Assembly: GCA_002840355.1 (NCBI GenBank)
Contig: PHAL01000027.1
Coordinates: 1-35,021, forward strand
Direction of reading: 5' to 3'
DNA: 35,021 nucleotides
Source: Elusimicrobia bacterium HGW-Elusimicrobia-3
Lineage (GTDB): Bacteria > Elusimicrobiota > Elusimicrobia > Elusimicrobiales > UBA9959
The notes beneath the pieces were generated by a model. That model had not been told where the DNA came from, made no database searches, and saw only the letters and a list, made by a program, of their open reading frames with translations. Below, one piece after another: positions 24,980 through 33,435 of this stretch; position 1 is the first letter of the stretch; each line of letters begins with the position of its first letter. A program made the position numbers and the translations under genes.

Positions 24980-25930
24980 ATGAAAAAACAGATAATACTT
25001 TCCGCCGCCATCGCGCTCTTCGCTGCCGGCTCCGCCGTAGCGGCCGACAAGGTCATCTACGGTTCCGACGACCGCCTGGACATCTACCAGGTCACCGATT
25101 CCAAGCTGCTGAAGCTGGCCGACTCCACCGTGGGCCTGTTCCAGGCTTCGGACGTGTACGTGACCGGCTCCCGCGCGCTGCTCACCACCGAGTCCTACGC
25201 CGACGGCTACGGCCTCTGCAAGGAAGAGCCCTTCTATGAGCAGGTCACCGGCGCCTTCTGCTCCGGCTCGCTCGTGGCCCCCGACATCATCATGACCGCC
25301 GGCCATTGCGTAAAGAGCGCCTCCGCCTGCGAGAGCACCAAGTTCGTGTTCGGCTTCGCTGTGAAGTCCAAGGGCGTGAACCCCTCCGAAGTACCGGTTT
25401 CCGAGGTCTACTCCTGCTCCGAGCTGATAGGCCGCGAGCAGGTGGGCACCGGCGCCGACTGGGCGCTGATACGCCTGGACCGCAAGGTCACCGGCCACCA
25501 GCCGCTCAAGTACGACACCACCGATTCCGTCAAGAACGGCGATCAGCTGGTGGTCATCGGCCACCCGGCCGGCCTGCCCACCAAGGTAGCCGGCGGCGCC
25601 ACCGTGCGCGACGCCTCCCCCAAGGGCTACTATGTGGCCAACCTCGACACCTACGGCGGCAATTCCGGATCGGCGGTGTTCAACGCCCGTACCGGCGTAG
25701 TGGTGGGCATCCTGGTGCGCGGCGAGAACGACTACGTTTACAAGAACGGCTGCCGCGTCTCCAACGTTTGCCCCTCCACCGGCTGCCGCGGCGAGGACGT
25801 GACCAAGCTGTCGGCCATAACCTCCCCCTTCTCCAAGGCGGCCGCCGCCCCCGTGGCCGAAGCCCAGGCCATGGCCAAAGCCTCCCCCGCCTTCGAACTG
25901 CTCAAAGGCCTGACCCCGGAAAACAACTGA
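24980..25930 (+). CDS. Exported trypsin-like serine protease
   Basis: This is a secreted S1-family protease of 316 aa. A clear signal peptide MKKQIILSAAIALFAAGSAVAA is cleaved near residue 22. The catalytic triad is complete: His109 (TAGHC), Asp160 (ADWALIRLD) and Ser229 (GGNSGS). Cysteine pairs around the His (FCSGS and AGHC) and near the C-terminus suggest disulfides. The GNSGS motif and overall plan are closer to glutamyl-endopeptidase/V8-like enzymes than to DegP, and there is no PDZ domain. A short Ala/Pro-rich tail ends the protein. It is monocistronic, with its own promoter and strong terminator. Confidence 0.92.
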   Translation: MKKQIILSAAIALFAAGSAVAADKVIYGSDDRLDIYQVTDSKLLKLADSTVGLFQASDVYVTGSRALLTTESYADGYGLCKEEPFYEQVTGAFCSGSLVAPDIIMTAGHCVKSASACESTKFVFGFAVKSKGVNPSEVPVSEVYSCSELIGREQVGTGADWALIRLDRKVTGHQPLKYDTTDSVKNGDQLVVIGHPAGLPTKVAGGATVRDASPKGYYVANLDTYGGNSGSAVFNARTGVVVGILVRGENDYVYKNGCRVSNVCPSTGCRGEDVTKLSAITSPFSKAAAAPVAEAQAMAKASPAFELLKGLTPENN

Positions 25931-25948
25931 TCCGGCCGTCATAAAGGA

Positions 25949-25974
25949 CCCCGGCCCAGCGGCCGGGGTTTTTT
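25949..25974 (+). terminator. Intrinsic terminator of the protease gene
   Basis: CCCCGGCC (25949-25956), CAGC loop, GGCCGGGG (25961-25968), then six T (25969-25974). Confidence 0.93.
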
Positions 25975-26068
25975 ATTGCCCGAAAAAAGGCCGCATCTTG
26001 CCGGCGGTTTATATGCTAGTATCTAGGCATACTCCCTCTAAAAGAGGACATTTTAAGGAGATATTAAC

Positions 26069-26317
26069 ATGGCAAACGAGAAATTCATGAAAACGATGCA
26101 GCCTGACGCCGAACTGGGCGCCGTCATTGGGAACGAGCCCGTCGCCCGCCCCACCGCCGTCAAGAAGATCTGGGACTACATCAAGAAGAACAACCTTCAG
26201 GACAAGGTCAACAAGCGCAACATCAACGCCGACGAGAAGCTGCTGAAAGTCTTCGCCGGCAAGAAGCAGGTCACGATGTTCGAACTGGCCGGCATCCTTG
26301 GCAAGCACCTGAAATAA
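26069..26317 (+). CDS. SWIB/MDM2-domain mini-protein
   Basis: The 82-aa protein is one SWIB domain. It shows PVARPTAVKKIWDYIKKNNLQD, the RNINADEKLLKVF segment and a final MFELAGILGKHL helix, all typical of the fold. In eukaryotes SWIB domains occur in chromatin remodellers; in bacteria small stand-alone forms and topoisomerase fusions are known, for example in Chlamydiae. A chromosome-associated role is likely but unproven. AAGGAG (26055-26060) lies 8 nt before the ATG, one of the best ribosome-binding sites in the window, suggesting high expression. A possible promoter is TTGCCG (25998) with TATCTA (26020). Confidence 0.9.
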   Translation: MANEKFMKTMQPDAELGAVIGNEPVARPTAVKKIWDYIKKNNLQDKVNKRNINADEKLLKVFAGKKQVTMFELAGILGKHLK

Positions 26318-26336
26318 GGCGCCTTGCACCCGCAAG

Positions 26337-26363
26337 AAAGGCCGTCACCTGGCGGCCTTTTTT
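26337..26363 (+). terminator. Intrinsic terminator of the SWIB gene
   Basis: AAAGGCCG (26337-26344) pairs with CGGCCTTT (26353-26360) around an 8-nt loop, with the T-run continuing to 26363. Confidence 0.88.
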
Positions 26364-26411
26364 GCTTGGACCGCCCTTCCAGCAGGCCGATCACCGGCCG
26401 ACAGAGGCAAT

Positions 26412-26720
26412 ATGATAGATCTCAAACCCACGCACCTCAAAAAGGTCAAAAAGATACTCTCCGGCAGCGTACCCGAGTACGAAGTCATGGTTTACGGCTC
26501 CAGGGCCCAGGGCAAGGCCAAGACCTACTCCTACCTGGACCTGGCCATCATGACCGACAAACCCCTGGGCGCGCCGCGCCTGGAGAAGATAGCCGCCGCC
26601 TTCGCCGGCGCCGGCCTGCCGTTCCGCGTGGAGACCATAGACTGGGCCGCCACCGGGGCGGGTTTCCGCAAAGAGATAAAGAAAACCGCCATCGTACTGC
26701 AGCCGCCCCCGAAGGCCTGA
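26412..26720 (+). CDS. Degenerate MNT-type nucleotidyltransferase domain protein
   Basis: The 102-aa protein has the minimal nucleotidyltransferase signature MVYGSRAQGKAKTYSYLDLA. In active enzymes the motif reads GS-x(n)-D-x-D. Here the first Asp is Tyr41 (codon TAC, one base from GAC) while Asp43 is kept. A later VETIDW segment supplies a possible third acidic residue. Loss of one metal ligand suggests weak or no transferase activity. Such proteins often pair with a HEPN partner (MntA/HepT), but none is adjacent; the gene stands between two terminators. Only a weak ribosome-binding site (AGAGGCA) precedes the ATG. Confidence 0.75.
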   Translation: MIDLKPTHLKKVKKILSGSVPEYEVMVYGSRAQGKAKTYSYLDLAIMTDKPLGAPRLEKIAAAFAGAGLPFRVETIDWAATGAGFRKEIKKTAIVLQPPPKA

Positions 26721-26734
26721 GCCGCCGGGAAATG

Positions 26735-26762
26735 AAAAAGGCCGCCCTCGGGCGGCCTTTTT
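26735..26762. terminator. Bidirectional terminator
   Basis: Five A, GGCCGCC (26740-26746), CTCG loop, GGCGGCC (26751-26757), five T. It serves the nucleotidyltransferase gene and the convergent glgB gene (stop at 26779). Confidence 0.92.
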
Positions 26763-26778
26763 CTTTTACCCTGACGGG

Positions 26779-28677
26779 CTAATCGCAGCACTTAAAGAAA
26801 CAGACCGAGAGCGGCGGCAGCGTGAGCGACAGGGAGTAGGGCCGGCCGTGAGAGGCGTAGTCCCCGGCCTTGACGCCGCCCATATTACCAGTGCCGCTGC
26901 CCCAGTAGGTGGCGGCGTCGCTGTTGAGCAGCTCCTTCCAGAAGCCCCCGCGGGGCACGCCTACCCGGTAGCCGTGGCGCGGCACCGGGGTAAAGTTGCA
27001 GACCACCAGCACATCGTCGCCGGGCTTGTCCCCCTTACGCAGGAAGGCCGTCACGCTCTGCTGCGAGTCGTTGGCGTCTATCCACTCGAAACCGGCCGGG
27101 CTGCAATTGAGCTCGTGCAGGGCCGGCTCTGAGCGGTACAGGGCGTTGAGGTCGCGCACCCAGTTCTGTATGCCGGCGTGCGGCGGGAAGCCCGCCTGGT
27201 GCCAGTCCAGCGAGCGGTCATGGTCCCATTCCCCCCACTGCGCGAACTCGCTGCCCATGAACATCAGCTTCTGTCCCGGCTGGGCGTACATGCTGCCGTA
27301 GAGCAGGCGCAGGTTGGCGAACTTCTGCCAATCGTCGCCGGCCATTTTGGCCAGCATGGAGCCCTTGCCGTGCGCCACCTCGTCGTGCGAGAAGGGCAGC
27401 ACGAAGTTCTCGCCCCAGGCGTAGAGCATGCGGAAGGTGAGGTCGTTGTGGTGGTATTTGCGGAACACCGAGTCGCGCGAGAAATAGCGCAGCGTGTCGT
27501 GCATCCAGCCCATGTCCCACTTGAGGCCGAAGCCCAGCCCGCCTATGTAGGTGGGGCGCGAGACCATCGGCCAGGCGGTGGACTCCTCGGCGTAGGTCTG
27601 CGCGTCCGGGAAGTTCTGGTAGACCACCTGGTTGAACTGCTTGAGGAAGGCTATGGCCTCCAGGTTCTCGTTGCCGCCGAACTTGTTGGGCACCCACTGG
27701 CCGGCCTTGCGGGAATAGTCCAGGTACAGCATGGAGGCCACGGCGTCCACGCGCAGGCCGTCCACGTGGAACTTCTCCAGCCAGAACAGCGCAGAGGAGA
27801 GCAGGAAGCTCTTTACCTCGTTGCGGCCGAAATTGAAGATGGCGCTGCCCCAGTCGGGATGGTAGCCCTGGCGCGGGTCGGCGTGCTCGTAGAGGCAGGT
27901 GCCGTCGAACTTGGCCAGGCCGTGCGCGTCCGAGGGGAAATGCGCCGGCACCCAGTCCAGGATCACGCCGATGCCGGCCTGGTGCAGGGCGTCCACGAGG
28001 AACATGAAATCCTGCGGGCTGCCGTAGCGGCTGGTAGGGGCGAAATAGCCGGTGGTCTGGTAGCCCCAGGAGCCGTAGAAAGGGTGCTCGGTGACGGGCA
28101 TCAGTTCCACGTGCGAGAAGCCCATGTACTTCATGTAGCCGGGCAGCTGCTCGGCCAGCTCGCGGTAGGTCAGGGGAATATTGTCGCCTTTACGCCGCCA
28201 GGAGCCCAGGTGCAGCTCGTAGATGGAGACCGGGCTTTTGAGACCCACCCGGGCGCCGCGCTCCTTCATCCACTCCCCGTCGCCCCACTCGTAATCCAGA
28301 TTGGCCACCACGGAGGCGGTCTTGGGCGCCTCCTCGGAGGAGAAGGCCACCGGGTCGGCCTTTTCGGCGCTGAAGTTGTCGAAATTGGAAACGATGAAAT
28401 ACTTGTAGTTCTGGCCGACCGTTACCCCGGGGATAAAGCCCTCCCAGATGCCGGAGGCGGCGCGCTGGTGCAGCTGGTTGCGGCCCTTGTCCCAGCCGTT
28501 GAAGTCGCCGATCACGAACACCTGCCGGGCGTTGGGAGCCCAGACGGCGAAATGGGTGCCGTCCACGCCTTCCACGGAGGCCGGGTGCGCGCCGAGCGCG
28601 TCGTAGAGGCGCAGGTGGTTGCCCTCGTTGAAGAGGTAGAGGTCCTGGTCGGAGAGGAGTTTTATATTATTGGCCAT
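26779..28677 (-). CDS. glgB: 1,4-alpha-glucan branching enzyme
   Basis: This enzyme makes alpha-1,6 branches in glycogen. The 632-aa protein has an N-terminal CBM48 domain (about 20-120, [23 protein letters not shown]) and a GH13 barrel. The barrel motifs are [26 protein letters not shown] (nucleophile Asp), AEESTAWP (acid/base Glu) and LPFSHDEV (third Asp). A C-terminal beta domain follows. It lacks the extra N-terminal domain of the E. coli enzyme (about 728 aa), as in many bacteria. AGGA precedes the ATG by about 8 nt. It is divergent from rsmH. No other glycogen gene is nearby. Confidence 0.96.
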   Translation of the reverse strand: MANNIKLLSDQDLYLFNEGNHLRLYDALGAHPASVEGVDGTHFAVWAPNARQVFVIGDFNGWDKGRNQLHQRAASGIWEGFIPGVTVGQNYKYFIVSNFDNFSAEKADPVAFSSEEAPKTASVVANLDYEWGDGEWMKERGARVGLKSPVSIYELHLGSWRRKGDNIPLTYRELAEQLPGYMKYMGFSHVELMPVTEHPFYGSWGYQTTGYFAPTSRYGSPQDFMFLVDALHQAGIGVILDWVPAHFPSDAHGLAKFDGTCLYEHADPRQGYHPDWGSAIFNFGRNEVKSFLLSSALFWLEKFHVDGLRVDAVASMLYLDYSRKAGQWVPNKFGGNENLEAIAFLKQFNQVVYQNFPDAQTYAEESTAWPMVSRPTYIGGLGFGLKWDMGWMHDTLRYFSRDSVFRKYHHNDLTFRMLYAWGENFVLPFSHDEVAHGKGSMLAKMAGDDWQKFANLRLLYGSMYAQPGQKLMFMGSEFAQWGEWDHDRSLDWHQAGFPPHAGIQNWVRDLNALYRSEPALHELNCSPAGFEWIDANDSQQSVTAFLRKGDKPGDDVLVVCNFTPVPRHGYRVGVPRGGFWKELLNSDAATYWGSGTGNMGGVKAGDYASHGRPYSLSLTLPPLSVCFFKCCD

Positions 28678-28708
28678 GGTGTTTATCCTGTATATGAATA
28701 ATACAATA

Positions 28709-28745
28709 TTGACCGCCCCGGCGGTTTATGGATACCATTTAACCA
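28709..28745 (+). promoter_or_regulatory. Leaderless promoter of rsmH
   Basis: TTGACC (28709-28714), 18-bp spacer, TACCAT (28733-28738), then 6 nt to ATG 28745. +1 falls on the start codon and no Shine-Dalgarno is present. This decides for the ATG at 28745 over an in-frame ATG at 28670, which lies inside the 5' end of glgB. Confidence 0.5.
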
Positions 28746-29806
28746 TGACCGAAGAAGCCCCCAAGCCCCACAAGCGCCGCGAGCGCTACAGCGGCAAGCA
28801 CCCGCGCAATTTCGCGCAGAAATATAAAGAGCTCGACCCCGCCAAGTACGCCGATCAGATAGAGCATATCATCGCCAAGGGCCTCACCCCGGCCGGCACC
28901 CACCGCCCTATCTGCGTAGAAGAGATACTGAAGATCCTGGATCCCAAGCCGGGCGAGACCGCTTTCGACGCCACGCTGGGCTACGGCGGCCACACCCGCG
29001 CGCTGCTGCCGCGGCTGCTGCCCGGCGGCAAGCTCTTCGCGGTGGACGTGGACACGCTGGAGATGCCCAAGACGGAGGCGCGCCTGCGCGCCGAGGGTTT
29101 CGGCCAGGACGTGCTGGTCATACGCCGGATGAATTACGCCGGCATACAGGGCCTGCTGTGCGAAGCGGGCGGCGGCTTCGACTGCGTGCTGGCCGACCTG
29201 GGCGTCTCCTCGATGCAGCTCGACAACCCGGAGCGCGGCTTCACCTACAAGGCCGACGGCCCGCTGGACCTGCGCCTGAACCCGGAGCGCGGCCGGCCGG
29301 CCTCCGAGTTCCTCAAGGCCGTAAGCGCCGACAAGCTGGCGGCGCTGCTGGAGGAGAACGCCGACGAGCCGCATGCCAGGACCATCGCCGCCGCCGTCAA
29401 AGAGAGCCCGGCGGCCATCCTCACCACCGCGGATCTGGCCGAAACCGTCAAGGGCGCCCTCAAGCGCGCCCACCCGAAACTGGGCGAGGACATAGTCAAG
29501 AAATCCCTGCAGCGCGTCTTCATGGCGCTGCGCATAGAGGTCAACGACGAGTTCAGCGCGCTCGACCGCTTCCTGGCGGCGTTGCCCTGGTGCCTCAAGC
29601 CCGGCGGCCGCGCGGCCATCCTCACTTTCCACTCCGGCGAGGACCGCCGCGTGAAGAAGGCTTTCGCCAAAGGCGAGGCCGAAGGCCTGTACGCCGCCGT
29701 GGCCCCCACCCCGGCGCGCCCGTCCTCCGCCGAGCGCCGCTCCAACCCCCGCTCGGCCTGCGCCAAGCTGCGCTGGGCCGTGCGCTCCTCAACGCCCGCC
29801 GCCTGA
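28745..29806 (+). CDS. rsmH: 16S rRNA (cytosine-1402-N4)-methyltransferase
   Basis: RsmH methylates N4 of C1402 in 16S rRNA. The 353-aa protein has the family motifs in order: THRPICVEEIL (usually HxPVLLxEVL), FDATLGYGGHT (SAM site), LADLGVSSMQLD followed by RGFTY and PLDLRL, then LQRVFMALRIEVNDE and FHSGEDRRVKKAF (usually SLEDR). A basic N-terminal extension of about 45 residues (PHKRRERYSGKHPRN) makes it longer than the usual 310 aa. It lies alone, away from the mraZ-ftsL division cluster where it normally resides. Confidence 0.93.
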   Translation: MTEEAPKPHKRRERYSGKHPRNFAQKYKELDPAKYADQIEHIIAKGLTPAGTHRPICVEEILKILDPKPGETAFDATLGYGGHTRALLPRLLPGGKLFAVDVDTLEMPKTEARLRAEGFGQDVLVIRRMNYAGIQGLLCEAGGGFDCVLADLGVSSMQLDNPERGFTYKADGPLDLRLNPERGRPASEFLKAVSADKLAALLEENADEPHARTIAAAVKESPAAILTTADLAETVKGALKRAHPKLGEDIVKKSLQRVFMALRIEVNDEFSALDRFLAALPWCLKPGGRAAILTFHSGEDRRVKKAFAKGEAEGLYAAVAPTPARPSSAERRSNPRSACAKLRWAVRSSTPAA

Positions 29807-29935
29807 AAATATTGCGCCGGCGGCCCTGAAATATTGTATTCTGTGCTTGGGTAAGGGTTAAGAAAAACAACAGGCTTTCCACCGGTCCGCGCAGCGGGCT
29901 ATAACCCCGTTATATCATAGGGGGGATTCATGCTA

Positions 29936-31081
29936 ATGAAAAGAGAGGAACTTAAGCAACTCATGGACGTGAGGACGGGGCCTTGCGTCTCGATCTATTT
30001 GCCCACGGAGAAGGGCAGCATAGAGACGCGGCAGAACCCGGTGCGCCTGCGCAAACTGCTCAAAGAAGCCGAGCACAAGCTGCTGGCGTCCGGGACCAGG
30101 ACGCTGGACGCCAAGGACCTGCTGGCGCCGGCGCGGCAGATGCTGGAGGACAACATGTTCTGGCAGTACCAGAGCGGCGGGCTGGCCGTTTTCCTGTCCA
30201 ACCGGATAAAGCGGGCCTACACGCTGCCGCTGGCCTTCACCGAAATGGCCGCCGTCAACGACAGGTTCTGCGTGCGGCAGCTGCTGCCGCTTTTCGCGGA
30301 GGACGGGCGCTATTGCGTGCTGACGCTGAGCCAGCGCTCGGTGCGGCTGTTCCAGTGCACCCGCCACAGCGTGGCCGAGGCGGACCTGAGCCAGGCGCCC
30401 AAGAGCGTCTCGGACCTGCTGGAACTCAACGAGGGCGAGAAACAGCTGCAGTTCCACGCCAACGGCGCGGGACGCGGGGCGCGGAGCGGCGGGGCGGCCA
30501 TGTTCCACGGGCACGCCGAGGACACGGACGAGGCCAAGGAGAACATCCTGGTCTACTTCCACGGCGTCAACCGGGCGGTCAACTCGCTGATAGGCGCCAA
30601 CGGGCCGCTGGTGCTGGCCGGCGTGGACTACCTGACGCGCATTTACGAGAAAGCCAACACCTACCCCCGCCTGGCCGAGGGCCGCATAGCCGGCAACCCG
30701 GCTGAACTGCGGCCGGAAGAGCTAAGGGACAGGGCCTGGGAGATAGTGCGGCCCGGTTTCGAGGCCGGGGCCAGGGCGGCGGCGGCGATGTTCGAGCAGC
30801 TGCTGGGCACGCCGCGGGCCTCCAACCACCTCAGGACCATACTCGCGGCCGCCAACGACGGCAGGGTGGCCACGCTGCTGGTGTCGGCCAGGGACCAGCG
30901 CTGGGGCATTTTCGACGACGCCTCCGGCGTGCTGGACGTGCACGCCAAGCCGGACCCGGCGGACATGGACCTGCTGGAAATGTGCGCGGCCCGCACGCTG
31001 GACCACGGCGGCCAGGTGTACGCGCTGGAGCCCGAGCGCATGCCCGGGCGGGCGCCGGCGGCCGCGGTCTTCAGATACTGA
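29936..31081 (+). CDS. baeRF-type protein (release factor eRF1-like fold)
   Basis: The 381-aa protein starts with KREELKQLMDVRTGPCVSIYLPT and continues TRQNPVRLRKLLKEAE. This matches bacterial archaeo-eukaryotic release factor (baeRF, family 3-like) proteins, thought to act in ribosome rescue or translation conflict. The middle has the domain-2 segment RYCVLTLSQRSVRLFQ, and the C-terminal domain resembles the eRF1/L7Ae-like part. The G-run (29920-29925) is 10 nt from this ATG but only 4 nt from an ATG at 29930 two codons earlier, so 29936 is preferred. It ends at a strong terminator. Confidence 0.8.
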   Translation: MKREELKQLMDVRTGPCVSIYLPTEKGSIETRQNPVRLRKLLKEAEHKLLASGTRTLDAKDLLAPARQMLEDNMFWQYQSGGLAVFLSNRIKRAYTLPLAFTEMAAVNDRFCVRQLLPLFAEDGRYCVLTLSQRSVRLFQCTRHSVAEADLSQAPKSVSDLLELNEGEKQLQFHANGAGRGARSGGAAMFHGHAEDTDEAKENILVYFHGVNRAVNSLIGANGPLVLAGVDYLTRIYEKANTYPRLAEGRIAGNPAELRPEELRDRAWEIVRPGFEAGARAAAAMFEQLLGTPRASNHLRTILAAANDGRVATLLVSARDQRWGIFDDASGVLDVHAKPDPADMDLLEMCAARTLDHGGQVYALEPERMPGRAPAAAVFRY

Positions 31082-31094
31082 CCAGCCGAAAAAG

Positions 31095-31126
31095 AAAGAG
31101 CCGGGCCGCGGGGCCCGGCTCTTTTT
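31095..31126. terminator. Bidirectional terminator after the baeRF gene
   Basis: AAAGAGCCGGGCC (31095-31107) pairs with GGCCCGGCTCTTT (31112-31124), with T to 31126. It also serves the convergent peptidase gene (stop at 31139). Confidence 0.93.
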
Positions 31127-31138
31127 ATCCCCCGGCGC

Positions 31139-32281
31139 TCAGGCTAACAGCCCGCCTTTTTCCGCCCAGATCTTCTCCATCGACTGCCGCGGCGTGGGCC
31201 GCGGCGCGTCCAGCTGCCGGGCTATGACCCCCAGCAGCTCCACCAGGCCGTGGAAATCAGCCACGGCCACATGCTCCTGCCCCACGCGGGCCTTCTTTCC
31301 CCGCGCTACGCCGTCGATATCGGCCATGTTGTGGTAATTGCCCAGCGGCAGGCACAGGCAGGTGGAGCTGAGGCCGTAGAAGGAGAAGGCCGAGGCCTCG
31401 CACACCCCGCCCGGCATCAGCTTGCGCTGGAATTTGAAAGCCGGGTTGGCCTTCTGGTAGGCCGCGGCCGCGGCGGAGACAGCGTTGGTCAGCTCCGGCG
31501 TGAACACGCTCATCCTGTCGCCCACGCGCACTATGGGGCCGCCGCCGATGGGCGAGTCGTGGGGAAAGCTGCGCGAACATTCCAGGCAGACCAGCCTGGC
31601 GTTCTTCGGGATGGTGCCGCCGCGCGCGGCGCCGATGGCGCCCACGAAGCCCACCTCCTCGGCCCGGGTGAACAGCAGGGCGGTATGCGCTAGTTTTTCG
31701 TCCCTCGAGATCCCGTCGTAGGCGGTCAGCGCCGCCGCCACGGCGGCCAGGTCGTCGCAGGCCTGGGTATAGGCCACGCCTTTCTTTATGGCTGCCGCCG
31801 GGAATTTCCAGCGCCCCAGGCAGCCGGGCCGCAATGGGGCGGGCTTGCTCAACCGGGCCGTAACCGTCTTGAAAGGTTTTGCCGCCGGGGCCAGCGAGGT
31901 GATGCGGGCGCTATAGGCGCGCGATAGGTCCGGGCTGAAGATCTCTATGGCCGCGCCCTTGAAGTAAGGGTCCTGCACGCCGCCGCGGAACTCCAGTTTC
32001 ACCTCCCGGCCCTCGGCCGAGAGCACTATGAAAGCCGGGTGGTCGAGATGGGCGGTGATGAACAGCGGGGGCGTACGGCGGCAGGCGCGCTTAAAATCGG
32101 CGCGGGTTACCAGCAGGTTGCCGTGCCTGTCGCCGGCCAGGGCGAGATGACGCCTGGCCCCTGCCCAGGCCCTGATGAAGCGTGTAACCGCCCCCTCGTG
32201 CGCGGCCGCCGTGGGCAGCGAGGTGACCTCCAGCAGGAATTTCTCTCTTTTCTTAAGTTCGGCTGAACTGGTCTTTTTCAT
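31139..32281 (-). CDS. M42-type metalloaminopeptidase
   Basis: This is a predicted cytoplasmic zinc/cobalt aminopeptidase of 380 aa. The metal and catalytic residues appear in order: TAHLDHPAF (His ligand and Asp), QACDDLAAV (bridging Asp), TRAEEVGFVGA (Glu-Glu, base and ligand), a LECSRSF segment (acidic ligand Glu) and GNYHNMAD (last His). This matches the glucanase/M42 pattern, whose members form large tetrahedral oligomers and trim peptides. An insert domain (about 90-165) sits where M42 enzymes carry their oligomerisation domain. GGAGG lies 4-5 nt before the ATG. It is monocistronic. Confidence 0.85.
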   Translation of the reverse strand: MKKTSSAELKKREKFLLEVTSLPTAAAHEGAVTRFIRAWAGARRHLALAGDRHGNLLVTRADFKRACRRTPPLFITAHLDHPAFIVLSAEGREVKLEFRGGVQDPYFKGAAIEIFSPDLSRAYSARITSLAPAAKPFKTVTARLSKPAPLRPGCLGRWKFPAAAIKKGVAYTQACDDLAAVAAALTAYDGISRDEKLAHTALLFTRAEEVGFVGAIGAARGGTIPKNARLVCLECSRSFPHDSPIGGGPIVRVGDRMSVFTPELTNAVSAAAAAYQKANPAFKFQRKLMPGGVCEASAFSFYGLSSTCLCLPLGNYHNMADIDGVARGKKARVGQEHVAVADFHGLVELLGVIARQLDAPRPTPRQSMEKIWAEKGGLLA

Positions 32282-32376
32282 AAGCCTCCGTCCCGGGCCG
32301 CCGGCTGGCGCCGCGCGGTCAATCTAGTTTTACCATTTTTCCCAGCGGCGCCGGAAAGTGGCCGGCCAGTTTTTAA

Positions 32377-32389
32377 TATAATTAAATCA
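32377..32389 (+). promoter_or_regulatory. Leaderless promoter of the ChaN-like gene
   Basis: TATAAT (32377-32382) ends 6 nt before ATG 32389, so +1 is the start codon. No -35 consensus and no Shine-Dalgarno are visible. Confidence 0.6.
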
Positions 32390-33408
32390 TGAAGACTTTA
32401 CTCTTTTCCCTGCTGCTGGTACTGCCGCTGACCCTCTCGGCCAAGTCCGTCAAGAAGCCCGAAGCCAATATCGAGAAGCGGAAAGCCGCGGCGACCGAGG
32501 CCGCGATAGTGCTTACCACCTCGACCCCCGATTTCTGCCTCTTCGGCGGCCAGACCGGCAAGCCCGCCAAAGGCGAGGCCTCCTTCATGTCCATTGTCTG
32601 GAAGAACGACGTAGTCTACGTGGGAGAGACGCACGACCAGGCGCTGGACCACATGGCCCAGTACGAGGCCCTGAAGGCCATGAAGATAGCGCGCGGTTCG
32701 CGCCTCGCCGTCGGCTTCGAGATGCTCAACCAGACGCTGCAGCCCGTGCTGGATGATTACGCCGCCGGGCGCATCACGGAGGAAGAATTCCTGCTGCGGG
32801 CCGACTGGAAGAAGGAATGGGGCTTCGATTTCAACATGTACAAGCCCTTGTTCGACTTCATCGTCACCCACAAACTGCGCGCGCTGGCGCTCAACGTGCC
32901 GCGCAAGGTGGTGGGCAAGGTGGCGCGCACCGGCCTGGCCAGCCTGACGCCGGAGGAGAAAGCTTTCCTGCCCGAAGCGGTGGCGATCACCGGCCACAAG
33001 AAGTACAACGAGTACCTGAAGACCACCTTCGGCGCGCACGGGGACTCGCCGATGGCCAAGATGTTCACCGTGGAAAACTACCTGGCCTCGATGGCCGCCT
33101 GGAACGAGGGCATGGGCGCGCGCGTGGCCGATTTCCTGACGGCCAACCCCGGCTACGCCGTGCTGGTAGTGGCCGGCAACGGCCACCTGCTCTACAACGC
33201 GGCCATCCCCGCCTCGGTCAAGGCGCGCGTAAAAGGCGTGCGCCAGGCTTCTTTCTACACCGAAACCTCCGCCGCCTGCCCCGAGACCATGCCCGAGGAG
33301 CACCGGGACATGGCCAACTACGTGTGGTATATAAACCATCCGCCCAAGCCCGAACCCGCGCCGGCCGCCCTGCCCGCGGTCAGCACCGCCCCCGCCGCGG
33401 CCCTGTAA
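32389..33408 (+). CDS. ChaN-like (DUF399) exported protein
   Basis: This 339-aa protein has a signal peptide (MKTLLFSLLLVLPLTLSA). The motifs VVYVGETHDQALDH, VGFEMLNQ and DYAAGRITEEEF with a following W-rich segment are typical of the ChaN/DUF399 family. ChaN binds heme as a dimer in some bacteria, so a heme or iron role is possible; the YVGExHD motif is also shared with erythromycin-esterase/PMT-like folds. The cleavage site lacks a lipobox cysteine, so it should be secreted and not a lipoprotein. It ends in a Pro/Ala-rich tail. The MFS transporter gene begins 27 bp later and is probably co-transcribed. Confidence 0.82.
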   Translation: MKTLLFSLLLVLPLTLSAKSVKKPEANIEKRKAAATEAAIVLTTSTPDFCLFGGQTGKPAKGEASFMSIVWKNDVVYVGETHDQALDHMAQYEALKAMKIARGSRLAVGFEMLNQTLQPVLDDYAAGRITEEEFLLRADWKKEWGFDFNMYKPLFDFIVTHKLRALALNVPRKVVGKVARTGLASLTPEEKAFLPEAVAITGHKKYNEYLKTTFGAHGDSPMAKMFTVENYLASMAAWNEGMGARVADFLTANPGYAVLVVAGNGHLLYNAAIPASVKARVKGVRQASFYTETSAACPETMPEEHRDMANYVWYINHPPKPEPAPAALPAVSTAPAAAL

Positions 33409-33435
33409 AGCCGCGGCTCCCGGCCGCCCGAAACG

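Noticed and set aside
28670-28744. Upstream in-frame ATG (28670) as rsmH start
   Set aside because: It would overlap the start of glgB, gives non-conserved residues, and lies upstream of the apparent promoter whose +1 coincides with ATG 28745.
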